Below, in pieces: positions 1 to 5,479 of a stretch of DNA of 6,456 bases; position 1 is the stretch's first letter; every line of letters begins with the position of its first letter. The position numbers and the translations under genes were made by a program. The notes below the pieces were generated by a model. That model ran no database searches, was not told the origin of the DNA, and was given only the letters and a program-made list of their open reading frames with translations. The DNA is from T1SED10-198M sp003554345 [NCBI: Candidatus Sumerlaeota bacterium] (GTDB taxonomy: Bacteria; Sumerlaeota; T1SED10-198M), in NCBI GenBank assembly GCA_003554345.1, contig PWGE01000103.1, forward strand, positions 1-6,456, given 5' to 3'.

Positions 1-51
1 ACTTTGCGGGCTTTGCGTGATACTTTCTTTTTCTGGATTTTTTTTTCAACA

Positions 52-99
52 TTGGTGGCGTTAGCACTCGTGCTGACATGAATAACTCCTCTGAAAATA
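52..99 (+). repeat. Dispersed hairpin box, copy 1
   Basis: This 48-base block matches copy 2 (256-303) at 37 of 48 positions without gaps, and matches copy 3 at 25 of 31 positions over its core (58-88 against 454-484). Its centre forms a hairpin: GTTAGC pairs with GCTGAC (one T-G wobble) around ACTCGT, where two further pairs can form. The 3' part ends in CCTCTGAAAATA, shared with copy 2. On the minus strand this copy carries AGAGGAG six bases before an ATG at 79. I do not recognise the repeat family. Confidence 0.75.
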
Positions 100-173
100 G
101 AACTCTACAAAATATAGTACCCGTTGCTAAAAAAACTTGCACTTCATGAGTGTACTTCTGGTTTCCCGGGAGC

Positions 174-234
174 GCCGATCTCCGACTTACAGTCCGCCTA
201 TGGCGGTCTGAAAGTTCACTCTGGCGGTATCGGC
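174..234. repeat. GC-rich nested inverted repeat
   Basis: The outer arms GCCGAT (174-179) and ATCGGC (229-234) are perfect inverted copies. Inside them, 185-198 pairs with 202-215 around the 3-base loop TAT. This gives 12 pairs over 14 positions with only T-T and A-A mismatches, and the tip is CCGCC/GGCGG. The block is much more GC-rich than its surroundings. Neither strand has a T-run right after it, so a simple terminator is unlikely. It looks like the structured part of a dispersed intergenic repeat, or a structured RNA of unknown role. Confidence 0.6.
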
Positions 235-255
235 ATCTTATTCTTATTTTCATGC

Positions 256-303
256 TTGGTGGCGGCAGCCTCCGCGCTGGCGTGAGGAACACCTCTGAAA
301 ATA
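256..303 (+). repeat. Dispersed hairpin box, copy 2
   Basis: Second copy of the 48-base block, in the same orientation as copy 1 and starting 204 bases later. The first nine bases (TTGGTGGCG) and the last twelve (CCTCTGAAAATA) are identical to copy 1. Differences cluster in the hairpin, where GGCAGC and GCTGGC pair around CTCCGC with one G-G mismatch. It lies just downstream of the GC-rich inverted repeat at 174-234, joined by a T-rich linker. Copy 1 is also preceded by a T-rich linker and a GC-rich stretch, so the repeated unit may be larger than 48 bases. Confidence 0.75.
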
Positions 304-390
304 ACTTCTTGCAGTCAGTAGTCAGCTGATAAAACGCATTTTCCTGAAAAAAATCTGATTGATCTATCCGATCGGTTTTCATGTAATTCT

Positions 391-439
391 GTCCATAATG
401 TCCCTGTCAGTCCGTGTAAGTCTCTGTAGGTCCATAATT
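391..439 (+). repeat. Five-unit tandem repeat of about 10 bases
   Basis: Five units follow head to tail: GTCCATAAT, GTCCCTGTCA, GTCCGTGTAA, GTCTCTGTAG and GTCCATAATT. Every unit starts GTC and four start GTCC; the three middle units share xTGTxx. The first and last units are identical over nine bases, so the array is symmetric in composition. It sits five bases before copy 3 of the hairpin box (444). The units are not multiples of three and no frame runs through them convincingly, so this is a noncoding short tandem repeat. Confidence 0.65.
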
Positions 440-443
440 TTTT

Positions 444-492
444 CTTCAGAAGAGCGTCAGTACTCGCACTGGCAGGAATAACTCTCCTGAAG
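444..492 (+). repeat. Dispersed hairpin box, copy 3, with long outer stem
   Basis: The core (454-484) matches copy 1 at 25 of 31 positions. The inner hairpin pairs GTCAGT (456-461) with ACTGGC (468-473) around ACTCGC, with one T-G wobble. An 11-position outer stem encloses it: CTTCAGAAGAG (444-454) pairs with CTCTCCTGAAG (482-492), 10 Watson-Crick pairs plus one wobble. An AGGAATAA bulge sits on the 3' side. On the plus strand the structure is followed by a run of five T (497-501), so it would resemble an intrinsic terminator for rightward transcription, but no rightward gene is seen upstream. Confidence 0.7.
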
Positions 493-513
493 CACCTTTT
501 TCTCCTGTTGTGT

Positions 514-547
514 AAAAATTTAATGCTGGGCTGTTGAAAACCCCATT
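514..547 (-). terminator. Candidate weak terminator of the minus-strand operon
   Basis: On the minus strand AATGGGG pairs with CCC-AG-CATT (seven pairs, a 2-base bulge, a 10-base loop), followed by AAA and then TTTTT at 518-514. It lies about 96 bases beyond the DUF116 stop codon. The bulge, large loop and three-base offset of the T-run make it weak, and it may be chance in AT-rich DNA. I saw no better minus-strand candidate between 643 and the repeat boxes. Confidence 0.25.
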
Positions 548-572
548 ATCGGTGGAAGATAACTTTTGTGCT

Positions 573-591
573 CCTGGTAAACCCAGGTTTT
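573..591 (+). other. Small hairpin followed by TTTT on the plus strand
   Basis: CCTGG (573-577) and CCAGG (583-587) form a perfect five-pair stem around TAAAC, followed by TTTT (588-591). Rightward transcription would see a short intrinsic-terminator-like hairpin just before the 3' end of the convergent minus-strand operon. The stem is short and no rightward gene is recognised upstream, so its role is uncertain. Confidence 0.3.
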
Positions 592-642
592 CAGTTTGCC
601 GCAGTTTTGGCCGCATGCCATATAGAGCCGATGAGAAGGGAA

Positions 643-1209
643 CTATCGTTCGCAAAAGGTGTGCAGTGTCTTATTAACCCACTTTAAGGGAACCTGAGTA
701 TTAAAACATGGACCGTAAGGGGTGATGTTAGGTATGCCATAAACGGGCAAGGGCATTGCATCACGGATTCCTGAAAAGAGATCCCGTTCACAGGCTACTG
801 CAATAATGAATTCCGGCTTATTCTCGGCTACTATTCGGCGGGCAATAGTACCCCCGGTGGCTATAAAGAGATCAAAATCGTAATCTTCAGCTATCTGGAT
901 AAGGTCTTTTAATTGACACATCCCACAGCGGCGGCAGTTTGTAATATGAAAGGTGACTTTATAAGGGCATTCAGCATATTGAAGACAGTGAGGAAGCAAA
1001 AGCAAAATATTTTTAAACTTCTTTTTGCCAGTTTGGAGGTATATTAAACGATTGTTCAGTTCAATGATATTTTCTTTTATTTTTTTTCGGGGATACAGGA
1101 TGCCGAAGCCGGAAAAAATAATCATGATATAGTAAAGGATATATAAGGTAAAATATCGTAAGAGTTTAATGCACAGGATAGTGGGTCCCGAAACCTTTTT
1201 TTTATCCAT
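643..1209 (-). CDS. DUF116 domain protein with N-terminal membrane anchor
   Basis: This 188-residue protein is recognised as DUF116, a family of unknown function. Visible family hallmarks are LLLPHCLQ (70-77), a cysteine cluster C92-x2-C95-x2-C98 (CRRCGMC), IATGGTIARRIV (116-127), VACERDL (138-144) and YGPCFNT (165-171). Nine cysteines are present, seven of them (75, 81, 92, 95, 98, 140, 168) in or next to these blocks, which suggests a metal or Fe-S site; this is inference. Residues 16-38 form a hydrophobic segment, so the conserved domain is probably tethered to the membrane. It is the last gene of the operon, starting six bases after the permease stop codon with no strong Shine-Dalgarno, so translational coupling to the permease is likely. 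The family call is firm; any biochemical role is unknown. Confidence 0.9.
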   Translation of the reverse strand: MDKKKVSGPTILCIKLLRYFTLYILYYIMIIFSGFGILYPRKKIKENIIELNNRLIYLQTGKKKFKNILLLLPHCLQYAECPYKVTFHITNCRRCGMCQLKDLIQIAEDYDFDLFIATGGTIARRIVAENKPEFIIAVACERDLFSGIRDAMPLPVYGIPNITPYGPCFNTQVPLKWVNKTLHTFCER

Positions 1210-1215
1210 AGTCTA

Positions 1216-1989
1216 TTAGAGTTCTTTTTTATGAAAAATCCAGGTCCCAAGAAAGAGAAATACAAGGGTAAAAAATAAACCATATGCAACGATAGGTAGT
1301 ATAAGATGAGTGGGAACTGGTTCCCAGTTATGAATGACTGCCCGGGATATATCAAATATATCGGTATGAGGAATAATAAGGTAAACTGATCGTATTAAGA
1401 TATCTGATACGGGATGCAAATCAGGTACTTGCATAAGTTCAGAAAGGGTGTGTGGTATTTCATCAGAAATAAGGAAAAAAAGTATGGCTATTGTGAAGGT
1501 GGCAGCAGGTGTCATAAATACTGAAACAAAAAGGGTGAAGGCTATGATGAGAAAGATTCTTACTGTGAGTAAGATTAAATAATGAACAAAAATAATATCT
1601 AATGAAAGGCCTCGAAAGGAAAGGAAAAGCCAGTAAAATAAAGCTATAACGTATAAAAAGACTAACGTTATGATCACAGATCCCAGAAATTTGCCCAGCA
1701 AAAATTCCGCTTTTGATATCGGTTTTGCAAGAAGAGGATAAAGGGTACGGTTTTTAATTTCATTATTAACCTGACCGTAGATGGTCAGTACTCCAACCAG
1801 CAGTGAAAATATAGGCATAAAAAACAGAGGGATATCTTTTAAAATTTTAGCCTCTGTATCAAGATTAAAAACTGTCAGGTAGCCGGTAAGAAAAATGACC
1901 AGTACCATTACAAAAAACAGAACATAAAGATCCTTTTTCGCACTATATTCGAGCAGGACATTCCTCATTACGTAGCACACATTTTTCAT
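1216..1989 (-). CDS. ABC-2 type transporter permease
   Basis: This 257-residue integral membrane protein has about six hydrophobic segments, near 21-41, 54-72, 103-125, 131-158, 161-177 and 229-252. Between the second and third lies the block typical of ABC-2/NosY-like permeases, NEIKNRTLYPLLAKPISKAE (76-95) followed by FLLGK (96-100). In this family that block comes before the membrane core and contacts the ATPase. A second conserved-looking stretch, IIPHTDIFDIS (205-215), precedes the last membrane segment. The start codon directly abuts the ATPase stop codon (TAA-ATG) and has AGAGGA eight bases upstream, so the two subunits should be made in step. Such transporters usually export lipids, drugs, peptides or polysaccharides, or drive surface machinery; the substrate here cannot be told. 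The length is usual for the family and the gene is intact. Confidence 0.9.
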   Translation of the reverse strand: MKNVCYVMRNVLLEYSAKKDLYVLFFVMVLVIFLTGYLTVFNLDTEAKILKDIPLFFMPIFSLLVGVLTIYGQVNNEIKNRTLYPLLAKPISKAEFLLGKFLGSVIITLVFLYVIALFYWLFLSFRGLSLDIIFVHYLILLTVRIFLIIAFTLFVSVFMTPAATFTIAILFFLISDEIPHTLSELMQVPDLHPVSDILIRSVYLIIPHTDIFDISRAVIHNWEPVPTHLILPIVAYGLFFTLVFLFLGTWIFHKKEL

Positions 1990-2928
1990 TTACACATTCC
2001 TCTGTTCGTGAATTATTTGAAAAAATGCTTCTTCTACGCTTCCCTGTTTATCTCCCACATAGAGAACCCTGGCATGAGCAGCTTTAAGAATATCTATAAG
2101 GTCATAAAAACACTTGTGATAATAAAGATCCATTTCGATCAACTTTTCCGGTGTTTCATAAAGTTTTACTTTTTCTCTGAGTCCGGTCTCTCTGATCTTT
2201 TTCAGGAGAGCGGGAAAATCAGCTTTCACAATTATTTTCGTCACCTGTTTGTTTTTCAGCTTTAAATCTTCCAGAGAACCATCGAAAAGCAGTTCTCCCT
2301 CTGAAAGGATTGCCAGTCGATTACAAACTGTTTCCACTTCACCCAGTTCATGAGAACTGAAAAAAATAGTTTTATTTTGTTCAGCACATTTTTCAATGAG
2401 TTCCCGGATTTCCTTCCGTCCAATTGGATCTAAACCAGATGCGGGTTCATCCAGGATCAGAAGACGCGGATTGTTAAGAAGAGCCTGGGCAATGCCTATT
2501 CTCTGTTTCATTCCCTTGGAAAAGTTTTTAATTTTCTCATGGGTGTAATCGCGCATATTGACCGTTTCCAACAGAGAATGTATTTTCCGGTCCAGATTTT
2601 TGCCTCGAAAGTCAAAACAGGTACCATAAAACTTGAGAAGTTGATAAGGGGTTAAGAACCAGTAATATTCCGATGTTTCAGGTAGAAAACCTATTTGTTG
2701 ACGTGCGCTACGGGTATAAGGGGGGTGAGAAAGGACCTTGATAGCCCCCTTTTGTGGAGAAAGAAATCCCAGCAGCATTTTAATAGTAGTGGTTTTTCCG
2801 GCCCCATTAGGGCCCAAAAACCCTACTACTTCACCTTCTTTCACCTTCATGGTTAAATCACTCACCACAGGCTTTGTACGACTGGAAAAAGACCTGGTTA
2901 CATCTTTTAATTCAATAACTGGTCGCAT
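1990..2928 (-). CDS. ABC transporter ATP-binding protein, partner of the ABC-2 permease
   Basis: This 312-residue nucleotide-binding subunit has every catalytic motif intact: Walker A GPNGAGKTT (39-47), GFLPE at the Q-loop position (80-84, Glu in place of Gln as is common in the NosF/NatA/CcmA-like group), signature FSKGMKQR (136-143), Walker B LLILDEP (156-162) with Glu161, D-loop SGLD (164-167) and switch His193. About 95 residues after the nucleotide-binding core form a C-terminal extension of the kind found in ABC-2 exporter ATPases. It would hydrolyse ATP on the cytoplasmic face to power the adjoining permease. The start codon is four bases after the stop of the hybrid kinase, with a weak AAGAG seven bases upstream; the gene ends flush against the permease ATG. 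Family and partner are confident; the substrate is unknown. Confidence 0.95.
   Translation of the reverse strand: MRPVIELKDVTRSFSSRTKPVVSDLTMKVKEGEVVGFLGPNGAGKTTTIKMLLGFLSPQKGAIKVLSHPPYTRSARQQIGFLPETSEYYWFLTPYQLLKFYGTCFDFRGKNLDRKIHSLLETVNMRDYTHEKIKNFSKGMKQRIGIAQALLNNPRLLILDEPASGLDPIGRKEIRELIEKCAEQNKTIFFSSHELGEVETVCNRLAILSEGELLFDGSLEDLKLKNKQVTKIIVKADFPALLKKIRETGLREKVKLYETPEKLIEMDLYYHKCFYDLIDILKAAHARVLYVGDKQGSVEEAFFQIIHEQRNV
1998..2003 (-). promoter_or_regulatory. Ribosome binding site of the permease, inside the ATPase gene
   Basis: AGAGGA on the minus strand lies eight bases before the permease ATG and inside the last codons of the ATPase gene. Together with the TAA-ATG junction it fixes the permease start and indicates translational coupling of the two subunits. 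Confidence 0.65.
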
Positions 2929-2932
2929 GGTT

Positions 2933-5431
2933 TTACTCTTGATAGTATTGTTTTAAAACGTTGGTCAGTTCATCGAGGTCAAATGGTTTGTAGAGCACTG
3001 AATGTACTTTTAAAGTTTGCATGAGAAATTCTCTGGATGATGATTTCAGGCCTGTAATTACAATAGTAAGCCGGGGGGCATTTCTCATTTTAAGTTCTTC
3101 CAGTATGTGCCATCCACTAATTCCCGGAATACTTAAGTCTACAATATACACATTAAAATCCTCTTTTCCAGAAACTTTTTTCATGGCGAGGTAGCCATTT
3201 TGACAGATATCCACCTTTTTAACATAGGGTAACTGAAGGAGATGTTTTCTGGCATGGAGAGCGATATCTGATTCATCTTCGATCAAAAGAACCTTGAATT
3301 GAGTAAAAGAAAGGTTTTGAGAAATAGATTTTCTGATTTTTTCAGGCCGCTTATCTGAGAAAGACGGGAAACATATTTTTATAGTGGTACCCTTTCCTTT
3401 TTTACTTTGTAAGGTAATTGTTCCATCCATTTTAGTAATATAAAGGCGGACAAAAAAAAGTCCTAATCCTAATCCATGTTTATGGGAGTCTTCCTGAAAA
3501 AATGGTTCAAAAACCCGTTCCGTGTTTTCCGGAGAAATACCCGGACCGTTATCACGGAAAATACAATAAATATGAGAGTCTTTTTTCTGAACGGAAATAT
3601 GAATATTTACCATGTCAGACCCATGCTGAACACTATTTTCGAGAATATTATTTATTATAGTGAAGAGTGCCTCAGAATCTCCTCTTATTTCTGCAGGAGA
3701 AGAGAAGCCTTTCATGTGAACATGTATTTTTTTCCCCGGATATTTTTCCTGAAGTTCCTGTTTAACTTTTTTCATCTGCGGGGGTAAACACTTGCTGAGA
3801 TTGAGAAATTTTTTCTGCAGGAAAGGGTTGAGTCGGGCGATATTATCAAGAAGAAAAGTAAAGGAGCCAAGGTCTTTGCACAGAGTGGTCATCAGGGAAG
3901 TTTGTGTGGGAAGTTGAGATGAAGAATGTTTTGGGGTAGAAGAAAAAGGAGGCTTTTCCATCTTTTTGAGATTATCTTTGAGAAGCTCGGCTCTCATCAG
4001 GAAGTTATTAAGTCTGTGAGAAATTTTTTGACATGCTGTGGAAATTGATTGCTGCCGGGCGCTTCTGAGTATGGGAGGGCCCAGTTTTTCAATAAAGTGA
4101 TAATACCGGAGTTTGTCGTTAAGTTGATGTTTAAGACGGAGAAACACCTTTATTTTTTCATAAAGGACATCCAGATCCAGGGGTTTGGCAATATAATCGT
4201 CTGCCCCCACCTTATAACCCTTCATGATGCCTTCCTGATCATTTAATGCCGAAATAATTATAACCGGTTTGTAATTGTGTCCGGAAGCGACCTTAATTTT
4301 TTCACAGATATCAAATCCGCTTATGTCGGGTAAATAGATATCAAGTAAAATCAGGTCGATATCTTTTTTACCGGACATCTTTATACCTGTGTACCCATCG
4401 AAAGCAGAAAGGACCTTTATATTTTTGTTTTCAAGATAAACTGTCAGCAACTCCTGGATATCAGGGTTATCCTCAATGCAGAGTATGGTGGGTTGAAAGA
4501 AAGGTAATGTCTGGTTGGGATAAATGGAAGTGGTGGGGATATAGGTAGAGGTTTTGTTACGTCCGGAATACTTGGCAATATAAAGAGCTTTGTCGGCCTG
4601 GTCTATGAAAGATTGTTCACTCATATCCAGTTTTAATGAAGACATCCCCAGGCTTATTGTGAGGCGTATTTCATTAAAAAACGAACCAAAGGAGTGAGTT
4701 TCTACCTGCTTTCGGATTTTCTCAGCAACTTGCCTGGCACCTTTCAAGTCTGTATCGGGGAGTAGTATGATGAACTCATCGCCTCCATACCGGGCAATGT
4801 AGTCTGTGTCACGAAGCAATTGAGATGTAAAAGCAGCAACCTGACACAGCACGGTATCTCCGGTATGGTGTCCAAATAAATCATTTACAAGTTTAAAATA
4901 ATCAATATCAAAAAGGATTAAGGACATATCGGAATTGATGCGTCTACAGCGCTTCATCTCTTTTTTAAGGATTTCCATTATATAACGCCGGTTTCCGATG
5001 CCCGTGAGTTCATCCGTTTGAGCCATTCTTTTTGCTTTGTGGTATTGGGTACTATAAGAAGGTTGCAGCTGTTCTTTGGCGCTTAAAAATTCTATTTTAT
5101 GAAGAAATTCCTTTTCTCTTACAGGAAAAGAAACAATGTCATCACACATGGAACTGAGCTCGTTCCAGAGATCGTCGGAGATTTTTTCTTCTGGAATAAT
5201 GGCAACCACTCGATTATTACAGTTAAGGGCTTTTACCAGTGATATAAATTCACGGCCCTCTTCCATTCCGGTAAGAGATGTGGAGATAAGATAGATGGCA
5301 GGATTTTCAGGGAGAGGAGAAGTGCTTAAATCAATATTTTCAACCTGAAAATTGTTTTTTTTCAGCACTTCTATATAATTATTGAACTCCTGCTCTAAAA
5401 GTGCTATAATTTTGGTTTGATATTTCATCAC
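2933..5431 (-). CDS. Hybrid signalling protein: pseudo-receiver, GGDEF, receiver, histidine kinase, receiver
   Basis: This is an 832-residue soluble protein with no membrane segment. Residues 1-120 look like a receiver fold lacking the phospho-Asp (Ser50 aligns there) and the usual Lys (Phe102 before Pro103). Residues 136-298 form a GGDEF domain with DELTGIGNRR (140-149), FDIDYFK (174-180), intact GGDEF (216-220), and an inhibitory-site RxxD (Arg207, Asp210), so cyclic-di-GMP synthesis with product inhibition is expected. Residues 314-434 are a receiver with Glu320/Asp321, phospho-Asp364, Ser394 and Lys416. The histidine kinase follows: probable phospho-acceptor His472 in SHRLNN, N-box NNILENSVQHG (594-604), DNGPGI (627-632), FEPFF (641-645) and GLGLGLF (653-659). 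A C-terminal receiver (712-830) has Glu718/Asp719, Asp765, Thr793 and Lys815. A Ser/Thr/Pro-rich linker (about 494-515) splits the dimerisation region. The start is GTG at 5431 or ATG at 5428, both without a Shine-Dalgarno. It is first in the operon with the ABC transporter. Confidence 0.92.
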   Translation of the reverse strand: MMKYQTKIIALLEQEFNNYIEVLKKNNFQVENIDLSTSPLPENPAIYLISTSLTGMEEGREFISLVKALNCNNRVVAIIPEEKISDDLWNELSSMCDDIVSFPVREKEFLHKIEFLSAKEQLQPSYSTQYHKAKRMAQTDELTGIGNRRYIMEILKKEMKRCRRINSDMSLILFDIDYFKLVNDLFGHHTGDTVLCQVAAFTSQLLRDTDYIARYGGDEFIILLPDTDLKGARQVAEKIRKQVETHSFGSFFNEIRLTISLGMSSLKLDMSEQSFIDQADKALYIAKYSGRNKTSTYIPTTSIYPNQTLPFFQPTILCIEDNPDIQELLTVYLENKNIKVLSAFDGYTGIKMSGKKDIDLILLDIYLPDISGFDICEKIKVASGHNYKPVIIISALNDQEGIMKGYKVGADDYIAKPLDLDVLYEKIKVFLRLKHQLNDKLRYYHFIEKLGPPILRSARQQSISTACQKISHRLNNFLMRAELLKDNLKKMEKPPFSSTPKHSSSQLPTQTSLMTTLCKDLGSFTFLLDNIARLNPFLQKKFLNLSKCLPPQMKKVKQELQEKYPGKKIHVHMKGFSSPAEIRGDSEALFTIINNILENSVQHGSDMVNIHISVQKKDSHIYCIFRDNGPGISPENTERVFEPFFQEDSHKHGLGLGLFFVRLYITKMDGTITLQSKKGKGTTIKICFPSFSDKRPEKIRKSISQNLSFTQFKVLLIEDESDIALHARKHLLQLPYVKKVDICQNGYLAMKKVSGKEDFNVYIVDLSIPGISGWHILEELKMRNAPRLTIVITGLKSSSREFLMQTLKVHSVLYKPFDLDELTNVLKQYYQE
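5382..5410 (+). promoter_or_regulatory. Sigma70-type promoter of the PLP-enzyme gene
   Basis: TTGAAC (5382-5387; four of six consensus bases), a 17-base spacer and a perfect TATAAT (5405-5410). It lies inside the first codons of the divergent hybrid-kinase gene. The expected start near 5417 gives an untranslated leader of about 63 bases before the ATG at 5480. The two promoters face each other, so the two transcripts would overlap by some tens of bases at their 5' ends and RNA polymerases could interfere. Confidence 0.55.
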
Positions 5432-5439
5432 ATTGTAAA

Positions 5440-5468
5440 ATTATAGACAATTTTTTATTAAAAAGCAA
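5440..5468 (-). promoter_or_regulatory. Sigma70-type promoter of the minus-strand operon
   Basis: Read on the minus strand: -35 TTGCTT (5468-5463), a 17-base spacer and a perfect -10 TATAAT (5445-5440). The expected transcription start is near 5433, which leaves about two bases before the GTG at 5431 or five before the ATG at 5428. No Shine-Dalgarno lies between, so the mRNA would be leaderless or nearly so. The region is AT-rich, so chance matches are possible, but spacing and -10 are ideal. Confidence 0.6.
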
Positions 5469-5479
5469 AGAAGTTACTC

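Larger units (their letters stand above)
1..642. other. Repeat-rich noncoding region
   Basis: No open frame here has family-like composition, a recognisable motif or a convincing start. The region holds three diverged copies of a hairpin box (near 52, 256 and 454), a GC-rich nested inverted repeat (174-234), a tandem array of about 10-base units (391-439), and two small hairpins (514-547, 573-591) downstream of the minus-strand operon. T-rich and A-rich spacers separate these blocks. This density of short repeated and palindromic blocks is typical of an intergenic zone that collects dispersed noncoding repeats. One short minus-strand frame opens at 79 and runs off the left edge, but it begins inside a repeat copy and is not called as a gene. 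Confidence 0.7.

Noticed and set aside
391-439. Possible CRISPR array from the regularly spaced GTCC units
   Set aside because: Units are nine or ten bases with no spacers between them and no cas gene nearby, so this is a tandem repeat.
52-492. Integron-type attC sites as an explanation of the three hairpin boxes
   Set aside because: The boxes do not frame cassette genes, the expected paired core sites are not seen, and no integrase gene is present.
446-655. Minus-strand frame of 69 codons overlapping the end of the DUF116 gene
   Set aside because: It starts inside the DUF116 gene, has low-complexity composition with no family resemblance, and its C-terminal residues are simply the translation of hairpin box copy 3.
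1122-1355. Second minus-strand frame of 77 codons across the permease/DUF116 junction
   Set aside because: It is out of frame with both genes, which have clear family motifs in this stretch; its hydrophobic content mirrors the coding region it overlaps.
2008-2265. Plus-strand frames antisense to the ABC ATPase (also 2738-2956) and to the hybrid kinase (4049-4246)
   Set aside because: All are opposite strongly conserved coding sequence and show no features of their own.
3476-3787. Plus-strand frame of 103 codons inside the hybrid kinase gene
   Set aside because: It lies fully antisense to the conserved kinase ATP-binding region and has no recognisable motif or ribosome site.
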